DNA of 64,000 bases from Prochloraceae cyanobacterium PL24a_bin.78 (GCA_028281945.1 JANQIW010000068.1:57018-121017); one strand, 5' to 3'. Shown: positions 37,708 through 47,935, numbered from the stretch's first letter. A program made the numbers and translations. Notes: generated from the letters alone by a model not told the origin.

Positions 37708-38991
37708 ATGCAGCAGTTGAATATATCTAAATTTGATCAAGTTTTTGCCCAATTACCCCCAAGAAGAAAGGAGGTACTGCTACGATTATTAAAAGGGGAT
37801 GAAGATACAGAAATTGCTGAGTCTTTGGATATTGCACCAGGAACAGTGAGAACACAAATTTCCTACATATGCAAAAAATTTGAATTAAACGATAATGGGG
37901 AACGTCGATCGCGACGAGCCGCTTTGTTTGCCCTTTTTGCTAAACACAAACCAGAGTTATTAGGAAATAAAGTTTTAGCTTCCAATATCAGTAAATATAA
38001 TCAATCCCAAATTTATGTAGAAAGGCCTCCAATTGAATCTTTATGTCAAGAAGAAATTAAAAAACCAGGAACTCTACTCAGAATAAAAGCCCCACCAAAA
38101 ATGGGGAAAACAGAATTGATGTCTAGATTGATTAATTATGCTAAAAATCAAAACTACAGAGCAGTTGATTTAAAATTACGGTTAACCGAAAGTACCGATT
38201 TCGAGAGTTTAGATAGCTTCTTACGTTGGTTTTGTAATATTATTGCTCAAGCCATAGGAATTCCTAATGAAGTAGAAAAATATTGGCAACAAGAGTTAGG
38301 TAATAGTAAACTAAAATGTATGGGCTATTTTGAAAATTACATTTTGTCTTTCGATAGACCGTTAGTAATTGGTTTAGATGACTTAGATCGAATCTTTCCA
38401 TATCCTGAAATTACCAATGGTTTTCTAAGTCTATTACGATCTTGGCACGAAAATGCTAAAACTAAGTCGATTTGGAAACAACTTCGTTTAATTTTAATTC
38501 ACACCCAAGAATATACTCAAAACAATCTTCATCAGTCTCCTTTTAATGTAGGGATAGATATAGAATTACCTGAATTTGATCGAGAACAAGTACAACAATT
38601 AGTAGCCATACAAGGGCTTGAATGGTCGCCATATTTAATAGAAGATATGATGGCAATTATAGGAGGGCATCCCTATTTGATCCAGATGTCTATTGATAAA
38701 GTCAAACAAATTGGGATTTCTATTGACGAATTATTGGAAAATTCTGCTAAAGAATCAGGTGCTTTTGGAGAGTATTTGCGTCAAAATTTACAATATATCA
38801 ATAACCATAATAATTTAAAAGCAGGATTGAGAAAAGTAGTTACTAGCAATCAACCAGTTGACTTGAATTCAAACTTAGCATGGCCCTTATTGACTTTAGG
38901 ATTGATTAAATACGAAGGCAGCAAATTTGTTCCTTTTTGCCAATTATATCGTCGATATTTTAGTAAGAATTTGGAGGGGAAAAAAATATAA
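37708..38991 (+). CDS. HTH-STAND/AAA-like NTPase (VMAP-type N-terminal HTH)
   Basis: The N-terminus has a LuxR-like helix-turn-helix (PPRRKEVLLRLLKGDEDTEIAESLDIAPGTVRTQISYIC, about 17-56). This type is seen at the start of vWA-MoxR-associated and related cyanobacterial NTPases. An AAA-like STAND domain follows, with a Walker A variant APPKMGKTEL (about 128-137), Walker B LVIGLDDLDRIF, and a winged-helix-like tail ending at residue 427. Such proteins usually act as signal-gated switches, often with a C-terminal effector or WD40/TPR sensor. None is present here. It is 33-39 bp upstream of a second AAA-like gene, so the two probably form a unit. No membrane segments are visible. Function unknown; defence or regulation is inference from the family. 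Confidence 0.8.
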   Translation: MQQLNISKFDQVFAQLPPRRKEVLLRLLKGDEDTEIAESLDIAPGTVRTQISYICKKFELNDNGERRSRRAALFALFAKHKPELLGNKVLASNISKYNQSQIYVERPPIESLCQEEIKKPGTLLRIKAPPKMGKTELMSRLINYAKNQNYRAVDLKLRLTESTDFESLDSFLRWFCNIIAQAIGIPNEVEKYWQQELGNSKLKCMGYFENYILSFDRPLVIGLDDLDRIFPYPEITNGFLSLLRSWHENAKTKSIWKQLRLILIHTQEYTQNNLHQSPFNVGIDIELPEFDREQVQQLVAIQGLEWSPYLIEDMMAIIGGHPYLIQMSIDKVKQIGISIDELLENSAKESGAFGEYLRQNLQYINNHNNLKAGLRKVVTSNQPVDLNSNLAWPLLTLGLIKYEGSKFVPFCQLYRRYFSKNLEGKKI

Positions 38992-39030
38992 GAATAAGGT
39001 AATGGAGGAGGATATTGATAATAATTGATA

Positions 39031-40437
39031 ATGGATAAGGCTAAACCCCAGCAATTGCAAAATAATTCAGAATATAGATATCAAGTTGGTGGTTCACTAC
39101 CAGCAGATTCTCCTACTTATGTCAGAAGACAAGCTGATGGTGAATTATTTGAAGCTTTAAAGCAAGGAGAGTTTTGTTATGTCTTTAACTCTCGACAAAT
39201 GGGAAAATCTAGTTTACGAATTCAAGCCATAAAACAATTAGAATTAGAGAATTTTAAATGTGCATCAATTGATATATCCATAATCAGTAGTCAAGATATT
39301 CAAATAGATGAATGGTATGGAGGATTTGTTGATTGCTTAAAAAGAGAGTTTAATTTAAATATTAATCTAATGGCTTGGTGGAAAAATTTAGATTGTTTTT
39401 CCCCTCTACAAAGGTTAAGTAAGTTTATTGAAGAGATATTATTAGAGCAAATATCTCAAAAAATTGTCATCTTTTTAGATGAAATTGACAGTGTATTAAG
39501 GTTGGATTTTAATCGTGCAGATTTTTTTGCTTTTATTCAAGGCTGCTATCATCAACGAGGTGATAAACCTCAATATCAACGTCTCTCTTTTGTTTTAATG
39601 GGGGTAGCTACTCCTGATGAATTAATCGAAGATAAAGATAAAAATCCTTTTGATATTGGCAAAAAAATTGAATTAAAGGGGTTTTCTTTAGAAGAAATAA
39701 TTCAACCTTTACAATCAGGACTGAAAGATAAAGCTAAAAATCCTTTAGCCGTACTTACAGAAGTGTTGAAATGGACCGGGGGACAACCTTTTCTTACTCA
39801 AAAGCTTTGTTTTTTAATCCAAAGTTTTTCAGAAGATATTCCTTTGGGTTGTGAATCTGATTTAGTGGAAAGTTTAGTTCGTTGGAAAATAATTGATAAT
39901 TGGGAAAATAATGATCATCCTCCCCATTTAAGAACAATTCGCCATCGTCTATTTGAACAAGGAAAAAGTAGTTTGATTAACTTAGAAATTTATCAAAAAA
40001 TCTTACAATTTGGAAGAATTAAGGCAAAGGATACTCCAGAAGAAATTGAGTTAAGATTATCTAGTTTAGTTGTTAAAGAAAAAGACGATCTTAAAGTTTA
40101 TAATCCTATCTATCGGGAGGTTTTTAATCTAGATTGGGTAAATCGTAATTTAGAAATGACACTTCCTCTTGATGATGAAACCTCTGAAATTCAGATGGTA
40201 TCTTCTTCTGAAAGTAAACCTCCAAATGAGAAAATATCTTCAATTTCTGTACCTAATTTATCAACTCCTATTGTCCATTCTCAAACTAATAATAATAACA
40301 ATCCCAAAAAGTATCATAATACTGAGGTTAAAAAACCAAAAAAACCTTTGTTTAAATTTTCTTGGAAAACAATTTCTATTTTAAGATTTCTTTTTATCAT
40401 GGTTAAGGGAGATACTCTTAGCAAATTTAAAAGGTAG
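39031..40437 (+). CDS. AAA-like (AAA_35) domain NTPase, probably lacking a C-terminal sensor
   Basis: The ORF track starts at a TTG (39025); the ATG at 39031 ([17 protein letters not shown]) is preferred. The family entry [20 protein letters not shown] is followed by the nucleotide-binding loop [15 protein letters not shown], Walker [13 protein letters not shown] and the ATPase tail [34 protein letters not shown] comes next. In most cyanobacterial relatives that last segment leads into an extended region with WD40 or other repeats. Here the protein continues for only about 95 polar residues (Ser/Asn-rich) and ends in a short hydrophobic stretch, [14 protein letters not shown]. It may be a naturally short form or a truncated one. 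It follows the HTH-STAND gene closely on the same strand. Confidence 0.82.
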   Translation: MDKAKPQQLQNNSEYRYQVGGSLPADSPTYVRRQADGELFEALKQGEFCYVFNSRQMGKSSLRIQAIKQLELENFKCASIDISIISSQDIQIDEWYGGFVDCLKREFNLNINLMAWWKNLDCFSPLQRLSKFIEEILLEQISQKIVIFLDEIDSVLRLDFNRADFFAFIQGCYHQRGDKPQYQRLSFVLMGVATPDELIEDKDKNPFDIGKKIELKGFSLEEIIQPLQSGLKDKAKNPLAVLTEVLKWTGGQPFLTQKLCFLIQSFSEDIPLGCESDLVESLVRWKIIDNWENNDHPPHLRTIRHRLFEQGKSSLINLEIYQKILQFGRIKAKDTPEEIELRLSSLVVKEKDDLKVYNPIYREVFNLDWVNRNLEMTLPLDDETSEIQMVSSSESKPPNEKISSISVPNLSTPIVHSQTNNNNNPKKYHNTEVKKPKKPLFKFSWKTISILRFLFIMVKGDTLSKFKR

Positions 40438-40837
40438 GAATAAATGTTAATAGCTGATACTAAATTCTTTGGGAAAATAGAATTGTCTTGAAAATTCATA
40501 AAAAGTCATAAATATTTGATTTTTCAGAATAATTAACTAATAAAAAAGTAAATCTATATATTGTATGTTAAATGATATTGGTGGAGTAAAATACCATTTT
40601 CATACTATTATAGGAATTTTAATTGTTCAATGGAAGCAGCTATAAGATTAATTTGGACTCATAGGAAGAGCTAGGCAAGCAAAAATACATTTGCACAAAA
40701 TAATAAAAATAATATTTTATGAAATAAATTATATAGATTAGCTTTAGCAATTTAATTTAAGTTTTATTTAAAAAATTTTACGATCGTCAGTTATGATAAT
40801 TGCCATGGAGGAATAAAAAAATAGAGGAGAAGAAATT
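40438..40837. other. Intergenic region, 400 bp
   Basis: This AT-rich gap lies before ccmP. A TATGAT-like box near 40791 could be a -10 for ccmP, but no -35 is convincing. No gene, repeat or RNA was recognised. Confidence 0.35.
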
Positions 40838-41479
40838 TTGGGTGTAGAATTACGAAGCTATGTATATTTAGACAACTTGCAACGACAACACGCATCTTAT
40901 ATTGGGACAGTAGCCATAGGCTTTTTACCTTTACCTGGAGATGCCTCTTTATGGATAGAAATCTCTCCGGGAATTGAAATCAATAGAATTACAGATGTAG
41001 CATTAAAATCAGCCGTAGTTCGCCCAGGAGTATTGTTTGTGGAAAGACTTTATGGATTGCTAGAGATTCATTCTAAAAACCAAGGAGAAGTAAGAGCGGC
41101 AGGAAAGGCTATTTTGAATGCCCTAGGAGTAGAGCGTCGAGACTGCCTTAAACCTGAAATTGTTTCTAATCAAATTATTCGTAATATTGATGCTTATCAA
41201 GCTCAGTTAATTAATCGGAATCGACGAGGCCAAATGCTTTTGGCAGGGCAAACTCTTTATGTTTTGGAGGTGAAACCTGCTGCTTATGCGGCTTTGGCTG
41301 CTAATGAGGCGGAAAAGGCTGCTTTAATTAATATTTTACAGGTTCAAGCGGTTGGTAGTTTTGGTCGTCTCTATTTGGGAGGTGAGGAAAGGGATATTTT
41401 GGCAGGATCCTCTGCGGCTATTACTGCTCTTGAAAGTGTGGGTGGTCGATCGTTTGATGATGGTAAAGGCAATGAATAG
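40838..41479 (+). CDS. ccmP: Carboxysome shell protein CcmP (tandem BMC)
   Basis: This 213-aa protein is a tandem-domain BMC shell protein of beta-carboxysomes. The N-terminus [22 protein letters not shown] and blocks such as [18 protein letters not shown] are characteristic of Ccm[39 protein letters not shown] is likewise typical. CcmP trimers stack face to face and form a gated pore thought to pass metabolites of the Calvin cycle. The start is TTG (40838-40840), preceded by AGAGGAGAAG, a fair Shine-Dalgarno sequence at good spacing. The start is supported because family members begin MGVELRSY. It is separate from the main ccm operon, as usual for ccmP. The gene downstream encodes a DUF389 membrane protein. 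Confidence 0.93.
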   Translation: MGVELRSYVYLDNLQRQHASYIGTVAIGFLPLPGDASLWIEISPGIEINRITDVALKSAVVRPGVLFVERLYGLLEIHSKNQGEVRAAGKAILNALGVERRDCLKPEIVSNQIIRNIDAYQAQLINRNRRGQMLLAGQTLYVLEVKPAAYAALAANEAEKAALINILQVQAVGSFGRLYLGGEERDILAGSSAAITALESVGGRSFDDGKGNE

Positions 41480-41573
41480 ATTAGCTTGTAACATTTATAT
41501 TATATAGAATAATTACTAAATAGAGGTATAATAGCATTAGTACAAAATTAAAGATCTCTCAACTCAAAAGACT

Positions 41574-42671
41574 GTGGCAAAACTCCATAGAATTTTTTAT
41601 TATTTAAGAGTAATCAAAGTAATTACTTGTCGGCAATCCTGTCGCTATAAACGTAGTTTTAGGAAATATTGGAATACTCATAGTGGTAATTGGGTTTGGT
41701 TAAGAGATCGACCCATGTCTATAGCAGGGATTAACCGTCATCTATGGAGATTATCTGTTCCTTCATCTAGTTTTTATTTATTATTAGGACTATCTGGAAT
41801 AATTTCTACTTTAGGATTACTGGCAAATAGTGTGGCAGTAATTATTGGAGCCATGATTATTGCTCCTTTGATGGGTCCGATCGTGAGTATTGCCTATGCT
41901 ATGACCATGGGGAATCGCAGACTCTTACGACGATCGAGTTTAACTTTGGCAACAGGAGTGATTTTAACCATTTTGCTTTCTTATTTTGCCTGTATCATTA
42001 GTGGTTTGAAATCTGATAATCTCGAAATTTTGGCTCGAGCTAATCCTACTTTAATTGACTTAGGAGTTGCTTTAACGGCTGGGGCGGCTGGTGCTTTTGC
42101 TAATTCTCGTCGTCGTATTGCTGATGCTTTACCTGGAGTAGCTATTTCTGTTGCCTTGGTTCCACCTTTAAGTGTTTTTGGAATTGGTTTAGCTTGGAGG
42201 AATCAAGATTTATATGTTGGTTCTCTTTTATTGTTTGTGACTAATTTAATTAGTATTATTTTTAGTGGTGGATTGGTTTTTATCTTTCAAAATTATGGTG
42301 ATATAAGGAGGGCTAAACAAGGGTTATTGGTATCAGTTATAACTTTGGCAGTTTTAGGTGTGCCCTTAGGGTTACAAATGAGAAATTTAATTATAAAACA
42401 AAATGTCCGTCAAAGTATTGAAAGATTAATTCGCCTTCAAACTTTAGATTTTACTCATACAAATATTGAATCTCTTGAAATTAATATTGATCCTCAAAAA
42501 AATTTAGTTTATATTGAATTACAAATAACTAGTAAATTATCAACCATATCTCCAAATAAAGTGGATATTATGAGGAAATCTATCTCGGAAAAAATTGGTC
42601 AACCTGTGATTTTGGAGGTAATGATTATTCCTGTTAGTGTTATTAAAAGTGAACCTGATTCTATCAATTAA
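41574..42671 (+). CDS. DUF389 family membrane protein
   Basis: The core (about residues 48-270) holds several membrane helices with the DUF389 signature NSVAVIIGAMIIAPLMGPIVSIAYAMTMG, then AGAAGAFANSRRRIADALPGVAISVALVPPLSVFGIGLAW. Its function is unknown; the family is found across bacteria and is predicted to be a membrane transporter or channel-like protein. The track start is GTG (41574). An ATG at 41715 (MSIAGINRHLWRL) would drop a basic N-terminus of 47 residues with four Trp/Tyr-rich turns (WNTHSGNWVWLRDRP), and both remain possible. The C-terminal 95 residues are soluble. It follows ccmP by 94 bp on the same strand but no functional link is known. Confidence 0.87.
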   Translation: MAKLHRIFYYLRVIKVITCRQSCRYKRSFRKYWNTHSGNWVWLRDRPMSIAGINRHLWRLSVPSSSFYLLLGLSGIISTLGLLANSVAVIIGAMIIAPLMGPIVSIAYAMTMGNRRLLRRSSLTLATGVILTILLSYFACIISGLKSDNLEILARANPTLIDLGVALTAGAAGAFANSRRRIADALPGVAISVALVPPLSVFGIGLAWRNQDLYVGSLLLFVTNLISIIFSGGLVFIFQNYGDIRRAKQGLLVSVITLAVLGVPLGLQMRNLIIKQNVRQSIERLIRLQTLDFTHTNIESLEINIDPQKNLVYIELQITSKLSTISPNKVDIMRKSISEKIGQPVILEVMIIPVSVIKSEPDSIN

Positions 42672-42944
42672 TAAGATTTTCTTTGATGTTGCCTAGGGTA
42701 TATCATATCATTATGTTATCATGAATCATTAAGATATTTAAGGTCAATAAAACTGATTGATTTAATTATCATCAGAAAGCAAATCTTAATTTTACTTTAA
42801 CTAAAGATGTATTTAGCAAATATAAAGATTGAAAAACTTATATCTCTATTAGAGGGAATTGTTAGTTATTCACCACAAGAACCTTGTAAAATAGTTTATA
42901 AGAAATAATTTATTTTTTTAACAATATTGATTTAATAAAACCCT

Positions 42945-44261
42945 ATGAAAATTTCATCTCGGACTCTAGCAATTATCTTAATTGTTTCCTCTTTTAGTAT
43001 AATCGGTTTTGTTTTATTTAGTAATACAAAGGAAGAAGTAACAACCAATTCCCAAAGTGATAATCAGTCAATCCCTCATGACACTATTGATGACTTCAAT
43101 CGAGCTTATGCTCACTATCAGTCAAAAGAATATGAATTGGCATTAGCTGATTACTCTCAAGCCCTCAAAATTAATCCTCAAGACACTAGTGCTTATATGA
43201 ATCGAGGGATTGTTTACAGAAAGTTGAAAAAATATGAATTGGCATTAGCTGATTATAATCAAGCTCTCAGCATTAATCCTCAATTGCCGAAGGTTTACTA
43301 CAACCGGGCTAATGTTTACAATGAGTTAAAGAAATATGAATTGGCATTAGCTGATTACTCCCAAGCCCTCAAAATCAATCCTCAATTAGCTCTAGCTTAC
43401 TACAATCGGGGTATTATTTACGATAAGTTAAAGAAATATGAATTGGCATTAGCTGATTATAATCAAGCTCTCAGCATTAATCCTCAATTGCCTAACGTTT
43501 ACTACAACCGGGGGATTGTTTACGATAAGTTAAAAAAATATGAATTGGCATTAGCTGATTACTCCCAAGCCCTCAAAATTAATCCTCAAGATACTGATGC
43601 TTACATAAATCGAGGTAATGTTTACGCTGAGTTAAAAAAATATAAATTGGCATTAGCTGATTACTCCCAAGCCCTCAAAATTAATCCTCAAAACTTTTAT
43701 ACTTACTATAATCGGGGTAAGATTTACGCTCAGCTAAAGAAATATGAATTGGCATTAGCTGATTACTCCCAAGCTCTCACCATTAATCCTCAATTGTTTG
43801 AAGCTTATACTAATCGAGGGATTGTTTACGCTAAGTTAAAAAAATATGAATTGGCATTAGCTGATTTCAACCAAGCCCTCAAAATTAATCCTCAAAACTT
43901 TTATGCTTACTATAATCGGGGTAAGATTTACGCTGAGTTAAAAAAATATGAATTGGCATTAGCTGATTTTAACCAAGTCCTCAAAATTAATTCTCAACAT
44001 ACTAATGTTTACATAAATCGAGGTAATATTTACGCTGAGTTAAAAAAATATGAATTGGCATTAGCTGATTTTAATCAAGTCATAACAATGGATTCTCAAA
44101 ACCCTTCTGCTTACAACAATCGAGGGACTGTTTACGTTCAGTTAAAGGAATATGAATTGGCATTAGCTGATTTTAACCAAGCTCTCAAAATTGATTCTCG
44201 ACACACTAATGCTTACAACAATCGAAAGATAATTTATTCCATACTTAATAACCAGCAATAA
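42945..44261 (+). CDS. Membrane-anchored TPR protein with 11 homogenised repeats
   Basis: One N-terminal hydrophobic segment (LAIILIVSSFSIIGFVLF, about residues 8-25) is followed by about 11 TPR units of 34 residues, each containing YELALADYSQALKINPQ or a close variant. TPRs form scaffold surfaces for protein binding. The anchor suggests the repeats face the periplasm or thylakoid lumen, or stay cytosolic; orientation cannot be read here. The repeats are nearly the same at the DNA level: a 102-bp period with AAATATGAATTGGCATTAGC recurring about ten times. The array has therefore expanded or been homogenised recently, and copy number may vary between strains. The partner protein is unknown. 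The gene stands alone and is convergent with the ABC1 kinase gene. Confidence 0.9.
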   Translation: MKISSRTLAIILIVSSFSIIGFVLFSNTKEEVTTNSQSDNQSIPHDTIDDFNRAYAHYQSKEYELALADYSQALKINPQDTSAYMNRGIVYRKLKKYELALADYNQALSINPQLPKVYYNRANVYNELKKYELALADYSQALKINPQLALAYYNRGIIYDKLKKYELALADYNQALSINPQLPNVYYNRGIVYDKLKKYELALADYSQALKINPQDTDAYINRGNVYAELKKYKLALADYSQALKINPQNFYTYYNRGKIYAQLKKYELALADYSQALTINPQLFEAYTNRGIVYAKLKKYELALADFNQALKINPQNFYAYYNRGKIYAELKKYELALADFNQVLKINSQHTNVYINRGNIYAELKKYELALADFNQVITMDSQNPSAYNNRGTVYVQLKEYELALADFNQALKIDSRHTNAYNNRKIIYSILNNQQ

Positions 44262-44372
44262 AATTTATTAATTTCATTGAAAAGTCCCATGAAGGCAATA
44301 TTTGTTCAACCAAGTTAGCCTTCTCTATGTTGTAAATTATTTATTATCTATCAGCCATTATCAATTATAATA

Positions 44373-46052
44373 TTAACCTTTTTGTTTATATAACCTTTCC
44401 TTAATTCCCATTTTAATCAAAGAACGTAGTAACATCATCAACCATAAACCAGTGACAGAAAAAGCAATGGCAGCCCAACTGCTATACACAGTAGATAAAA
44501 GCATAATCCCAGATAATAAACTACACCCAGTCAAACAAGCATAAACTAAACACTTAATAGCCAAATGGATTAACTTGAGAATTCTTTCATTTTCCACCGA
44601 GCGAACTCTCACTTGTAGTTCACCTTGTTCGATACGTTGTTCTAAACTTTTAATTAAAATTTCAGTTTTACTAGGCTTTTCGATTTGAGTTTTGAGCAAA
44701 CTACTAGTTTGTTGGAAGATATTTTTGACAATATTCCCCTTCTTATTAGAAAAAATAATATTTTTAATAAAAGGTTGACTAGCAGCCAAGAGATTATATT
44801 GAGGATTGAGGGAACGAGCGATTCCGTCAAGAGTAGTTAAAGATTTAAGAATAAAAGTCATTTGTGGAGGGAAACGAAAAGGTTGTTGTTCAAACATCAA
44901 ATACATTTCCCCCTTGATTTCTCCAAAAGCATTAAAATCTATAGGCTTATCTCTAAACTTATCTAAAAGGAAAGAAACCAATCTTTTCACCGGAGTCATA
45001 TCTGATACTGGCTCTAGTAATCCCATATAAATAAGCATTTCCACCACACCATCAGTATCTTTGCGAAGAACAGCAAAAAAAGTTTTCACCATATGCTCTT
45101 GATTTATGGATTTAACCTCTGCCATTGTCCCAAAATCATAAAAAATTATCTCACCTTTTTCGCTAACTGCCATATTGCCGGGATGAGGATCTGATTGAAA
45201 AAAACCGTCTTCTAATAGTTGTTTCAGATAACAGCAAATTCCTAATTTAATAATTTCATCTGTATTAATATTTTTATTAATTAAACCTTGACGATCGTTA
45301 ATTTTAATTCCTGGTAGATATTCCAAAGCTAAAATTTTCTGAGTAGTATACTCCCAATAAACTTTAGGAACTAAAACTCGACGATATTTTTTAAAATTAG
45401 TTCGGAAACGCTCGGCATTTTTACCCTCATTAATATAGTCTATTTCTTGAAATAAAAGCTCAAAAAATTCTTGATAAATAGATTCCAAATTATATTTTCT
45501 AATCCAAGGCAAAAGTATATTAACCAAAGCCATCAAACGGTGTAGCACTTGAAAATCAAGATTAAATAACTGACCTAAACCTTGACGTTGAACTTTGATG
45601 ACAATTTCCTCACCCGTGTATAATTTAACTCGATGAACTTGCCCCAAACTAGCAGAAGCCAAAGGAGAGGGATCGAAATCCTTAAAAAGAGAGTAGATAG
45701 ACTTACCTAATTCTCCTTCGATAATAGCTATAGCCTTATCCCCACTAAAACTGGGAACACGATCTTGTAATTCGCTAAATTCCTCAACATATTCCAAAGG
45801 AATAAGATCGCTTCGAGTAGAAAGAGCTTGACCTATTTTAATAAAAGTAGGACCTAATTCTAGCATTTTCCGAACTAACCATTTACCACGTCGATGTTTT
45901 TGAGCAGAAGAATTACGACTGAGGATACGATCGCAACATAAAAAAAATAAAAATTCTGCCGCCACCATAAAAATTTCCATCTGACGTATAGAGGGAGAAT
46001 ATTGAGATCGTTGCCATGATAAAGGTTTATAAGCGAAACTCCTTTTCAGCAT
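44373..46052 (-). CDS. ABC1/AarF-UbiB family atypical kinase
   Basis: The protein carries ABC1-kinase hallmarks: KMLELGPTFIKIGQALSTRSDLIP (the KxGQ-type motif), ASASLGQVHRVKLYTGEEIVIKVQRQG (Ala-rich nucleotide loop), FFQSDPHPGNM and IIFYDFGTMAEV. Two hydrophobic helices close the C-terminus (LIHLAIKCLVYACLTGCSLL, AIAFSVTGLWLMMLL). ABC1 kinases such as UbiB support quinone metabolism and, in cyanobacteria and plastids, plastoquinone and tocopherol homeostasis. The track start is a TTG at 46100 that overlaps the upstream kinase. The ATG at 46050-46052 (MLKRSFAYKPLSW) begins 2 bp after that gene's stop and is preferred, giving 559 aa. Tight spacing indicates co-transcription with the GAF sensor kinase. 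Confidence 0.92.
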   Translation of the reverse strand: MLKRSFAYKPLSWQRSQYSPSIRQMEIFMVAAEFLFFLCCDRILSRNSSAQKHRRGKWLVRKMLELGPTFIKIGQALSTRSDLIPLEYVEEFSELQDRVPSFSGDKAIAIIEGELGKSIYSLFKDFDPSPLASASLGQVHRVKLYTGEEIVIKVQRQGLGQLFNLDFQVLHRLMALVNILLPWIRKYNLESIYQEFFELLFQEIDYINEGKNAERFRTNFKKYRRVLVPKVYWEYTTQKILALEYLPGIKINDRQGLINKNINTDEIIKLGICCYLKQLLEDGFFQSDPHPGNMAVSEKGEIIFYDFGTMAEVKSINQEHMVKTFFAVLRKDTDGVVEMLIYMGLLEPVSDMTPVKRLVSFLLDKFRDKPIDFNAFGEIKGEMYLMFEQQPFRFPPQMTFILKSLTTLDGIARSLNPQYNLLAASQPFIKNIIFSNKKGNIVKNIFQQTSSLLKTQIEKPSKTEILIKSLEQRIEQGELQVRVRSVENERILKLIHLAIKCLVYACLTGCSLLSGIMLLSTVYSSWAAIAFSVTGLWLMMLLRSLIKMGIKERLYKQKG

Positions 46053-46054
46053 AT

Positions 46055-47935
46055 TTATTGTGGTTGAGATTGGAATTGAGGTAGAGTAAGAGTGAAACAA
46101 GTGATATAACTATGAGAGTTTTCTAATGGAAAACTAGAGATATCAATTGCACCATTAAGATATTCTACTAAAGACTTTACCAGAGCAAGCCCTAAACCGG
46201 TACCTTGATTGCTACCATCAGTAACATTTATTCCCCGATGAAAAGGTTCAAAAATTGATTCTTTTTCCTCAGGAGAGATTTTTAAACCAATATTAGTAAT
46301 AGCAATAGAAATACCATCATTTAGTGTGGTAACATCAACAGATACAGTAGTATTAGCATCAGAAAACTTACCAGCATTATGAAAAAGTTCTCTAAGAATA
46401 CGAAGTAAACTTTCAGAATCAGTATAGATAGTTAAAAGAGCAATTTTTTCCTGAGGCAAATTTTGATAATTGGTAGTTAAAGTTAAAGCTTTTTGGGACC
46501 ATTCTTGCTCAAATAAAGATGATAACTCATCAATAATTCCTTTAATCTTAAGTTGTTGAGGTGAAGTTTGAAAATTTTTAGATTCAAGCTCTTGAAGAGT
46601 TAATAAATCATCAACCAGATTAATTTCTTTAGCACATTCAGATTCTAAAATTTCTAAATAACGATCTCTTTTAATTCCTTCAGGGGCAATTTTTAACATT
46701 TGAATACCCATTTTAATTTTGGCTAAAGGATGTCTCAAATTATCACTTAAAGTAGCAACAAATTTATCTTTAACTTGATTTAAACGTTCTAACTCTTCAA
46801 TATGATGACGCATTTTTTTTGATAATTTAGCCTGCACCTCTAAACTTAATCTTAATTGAGTGGTACGTTCTTCCACTAAACCTTGAACTCTTTGTAAAGT
46901 TTGATGATGTATTAAAGAAGTACTTGCTTGAATCGCTACCAACTTTACCAAATCTATTTCATTAGTTTGCCAAACCCGAGGTTTTTTGTTTTGTAAGATT
47001 AACAAACCTAAAATTACAGGGGAATTTGATTCAAGGTTACTATAACTACCAATGAGAGGAACAATGGAAATAGCTTCCATAGTTTGGAGTTGAAAAATAG
47101 AAGGATTATGATCTACATTAATGATAGATGATAATTCTGTTCTAGTGGAAAAGGATAAGGGAGTAGGAGCGTTTTGCCAAGCTACTTGACATAATTCAGA
47201 ATCTAACAAATCAAAAGATTCCTTCTGTAAATTTTCTACAGAATCTTCATCATTTTTCCATAAAGAAGCTATTTCTGCCTTTCCCTCAATCTTTCGATCG
47301 GGCTTGAATTTAAGTAAAGGTTCTTTGTATTTAAACCTTAAAATCAAACCTCTATCAACATTCAAAGTTTTTCCACTTTCAGCTAGTGCAAGATGTAATA
47401 TCGAATCCATATCAGAACTTTGACGAAATTTCCTTGATATTTCTTCCAGTAGGTTTTGATAACGAGCACTGGTATCTAGTTGAGAAGATAATTTAACTAT
47501 CTTTAATGCTAGAGCTATGGTTTCAGCAGCATACTTAAGTAATTCAGCTTCTGATTTTTTCCAGTGATATATTCTATTATATCCAAAAAGAATTTTTCCA
47601 TTATTCTTTCCTTGGAAAGATAAATCTATTTCATATGTTTTTTTATATGAATCTTTATTTTTAAAGGTAATATCTTTTATTGTAAAAGGTTTAATATTTA
47701 CTAAAACTTCTTCATTGAGTAATTGAGAAAGATTTTGTTCTTGTCCATCACACCAAAACCCTGTTTCTTCTAATTCAATCTGATCTGTTTCAGGCATAAT
47801 TATACAGGCATTAGCCTGACAAAATACACCTAATTTTTCAGCTAGTCTCGAAAGCATAATTTGCGGGTTTTGGTTATTTTTGATTATATCAATAATCTCT
47901 TGTCCGAAGTTATAATACTCTCGGGAGTTATACAT
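46055..47935 (-). CDS. GAF-domain sensor kinase with degenerate HisKA motif
   Basis: Residues about 15-150 and 170-355 look like GAF-type sensor domains (second: DSILHLALAESGKTLNVDRGLILRF). A coiled coil (VQGLVEERTTQLRLSLEVQ) leads to a HisKA-like segment and a HATPase with RELFHNAGKFSDA and GTGLGLALVKSL. In HisKA the usual SHDLRTPL or SHELRTPL reads SDNLRHPLAKIKMGI. The phosphoacceptor His position holds Asp, although a His occurs four residues later. The first glycine box is also weak (NIGLKIS instead of DNGxGI). It may act as a pseudokinase or use another residue. It is cytoplasmic, with no membrane segment. The ABC1 kinase follows after 2 bp. The ATG at 47933-47935 fits. Confidence 0.9.
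   Translation of the reverse strand: MYNSREYYNFGQEIIDIIKNNQNPQIMLSRLAEKLGVFCQANACIIMPETDQIELEETGFWCDGQEQNLSQLLNEEVLVNIKPFTIKDITFKNKDSYKKTYEIDLSFQGKNNGKILFGYNRIYHWKKSEAELLKYAAETIALALKIVKLSSQLDTSARYQNLLEEISRKFRQSSDMDSILHLALAESGKTLNVDRGLILRFKYKEPLLKFKPDRKIEGKAEIASLWKNDEDSVENLQKESFDLLDSELCQVAWQNAPTPLSFSTRTELSSIINVDHNPSIFQLQTMEAISIVPLIGSYSNLESNSPVILGLLILQNKKPRVWQTNEIDLVKLVAIQASTSLIHHQTLQRVQGLVEERTTQLRLSLEVQAKLSKKMRHHIEELERLNQVKDKFVATLSDNLRHPLAKIKMGIQMLKIAPEGIKRDRYLEILESECAKEINLVDDLLTLQELESKNFQTSPQQLKIKGIIDELSSLFEQEWSQKALTLTTNYQNLPQEKIALLTIYTDSESLLRILRELFHNAGKFSDANTTVSVDVTTLNDGISIAITNIGLKISPEEKESIFEPFHRGINVTDGSNQGTGLGLALVKSLVEYLNGAIDISSFPLENSHSYITCFTLTLPQFQSQPQ

Noticed and set aside
46053-46100. 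Extension of the ABC1 kinase to 46100
   Set aside because: The extended start is a TTG overlapping the upstream kinase gene; the ATG at 46052 directly after that stop is more likely.
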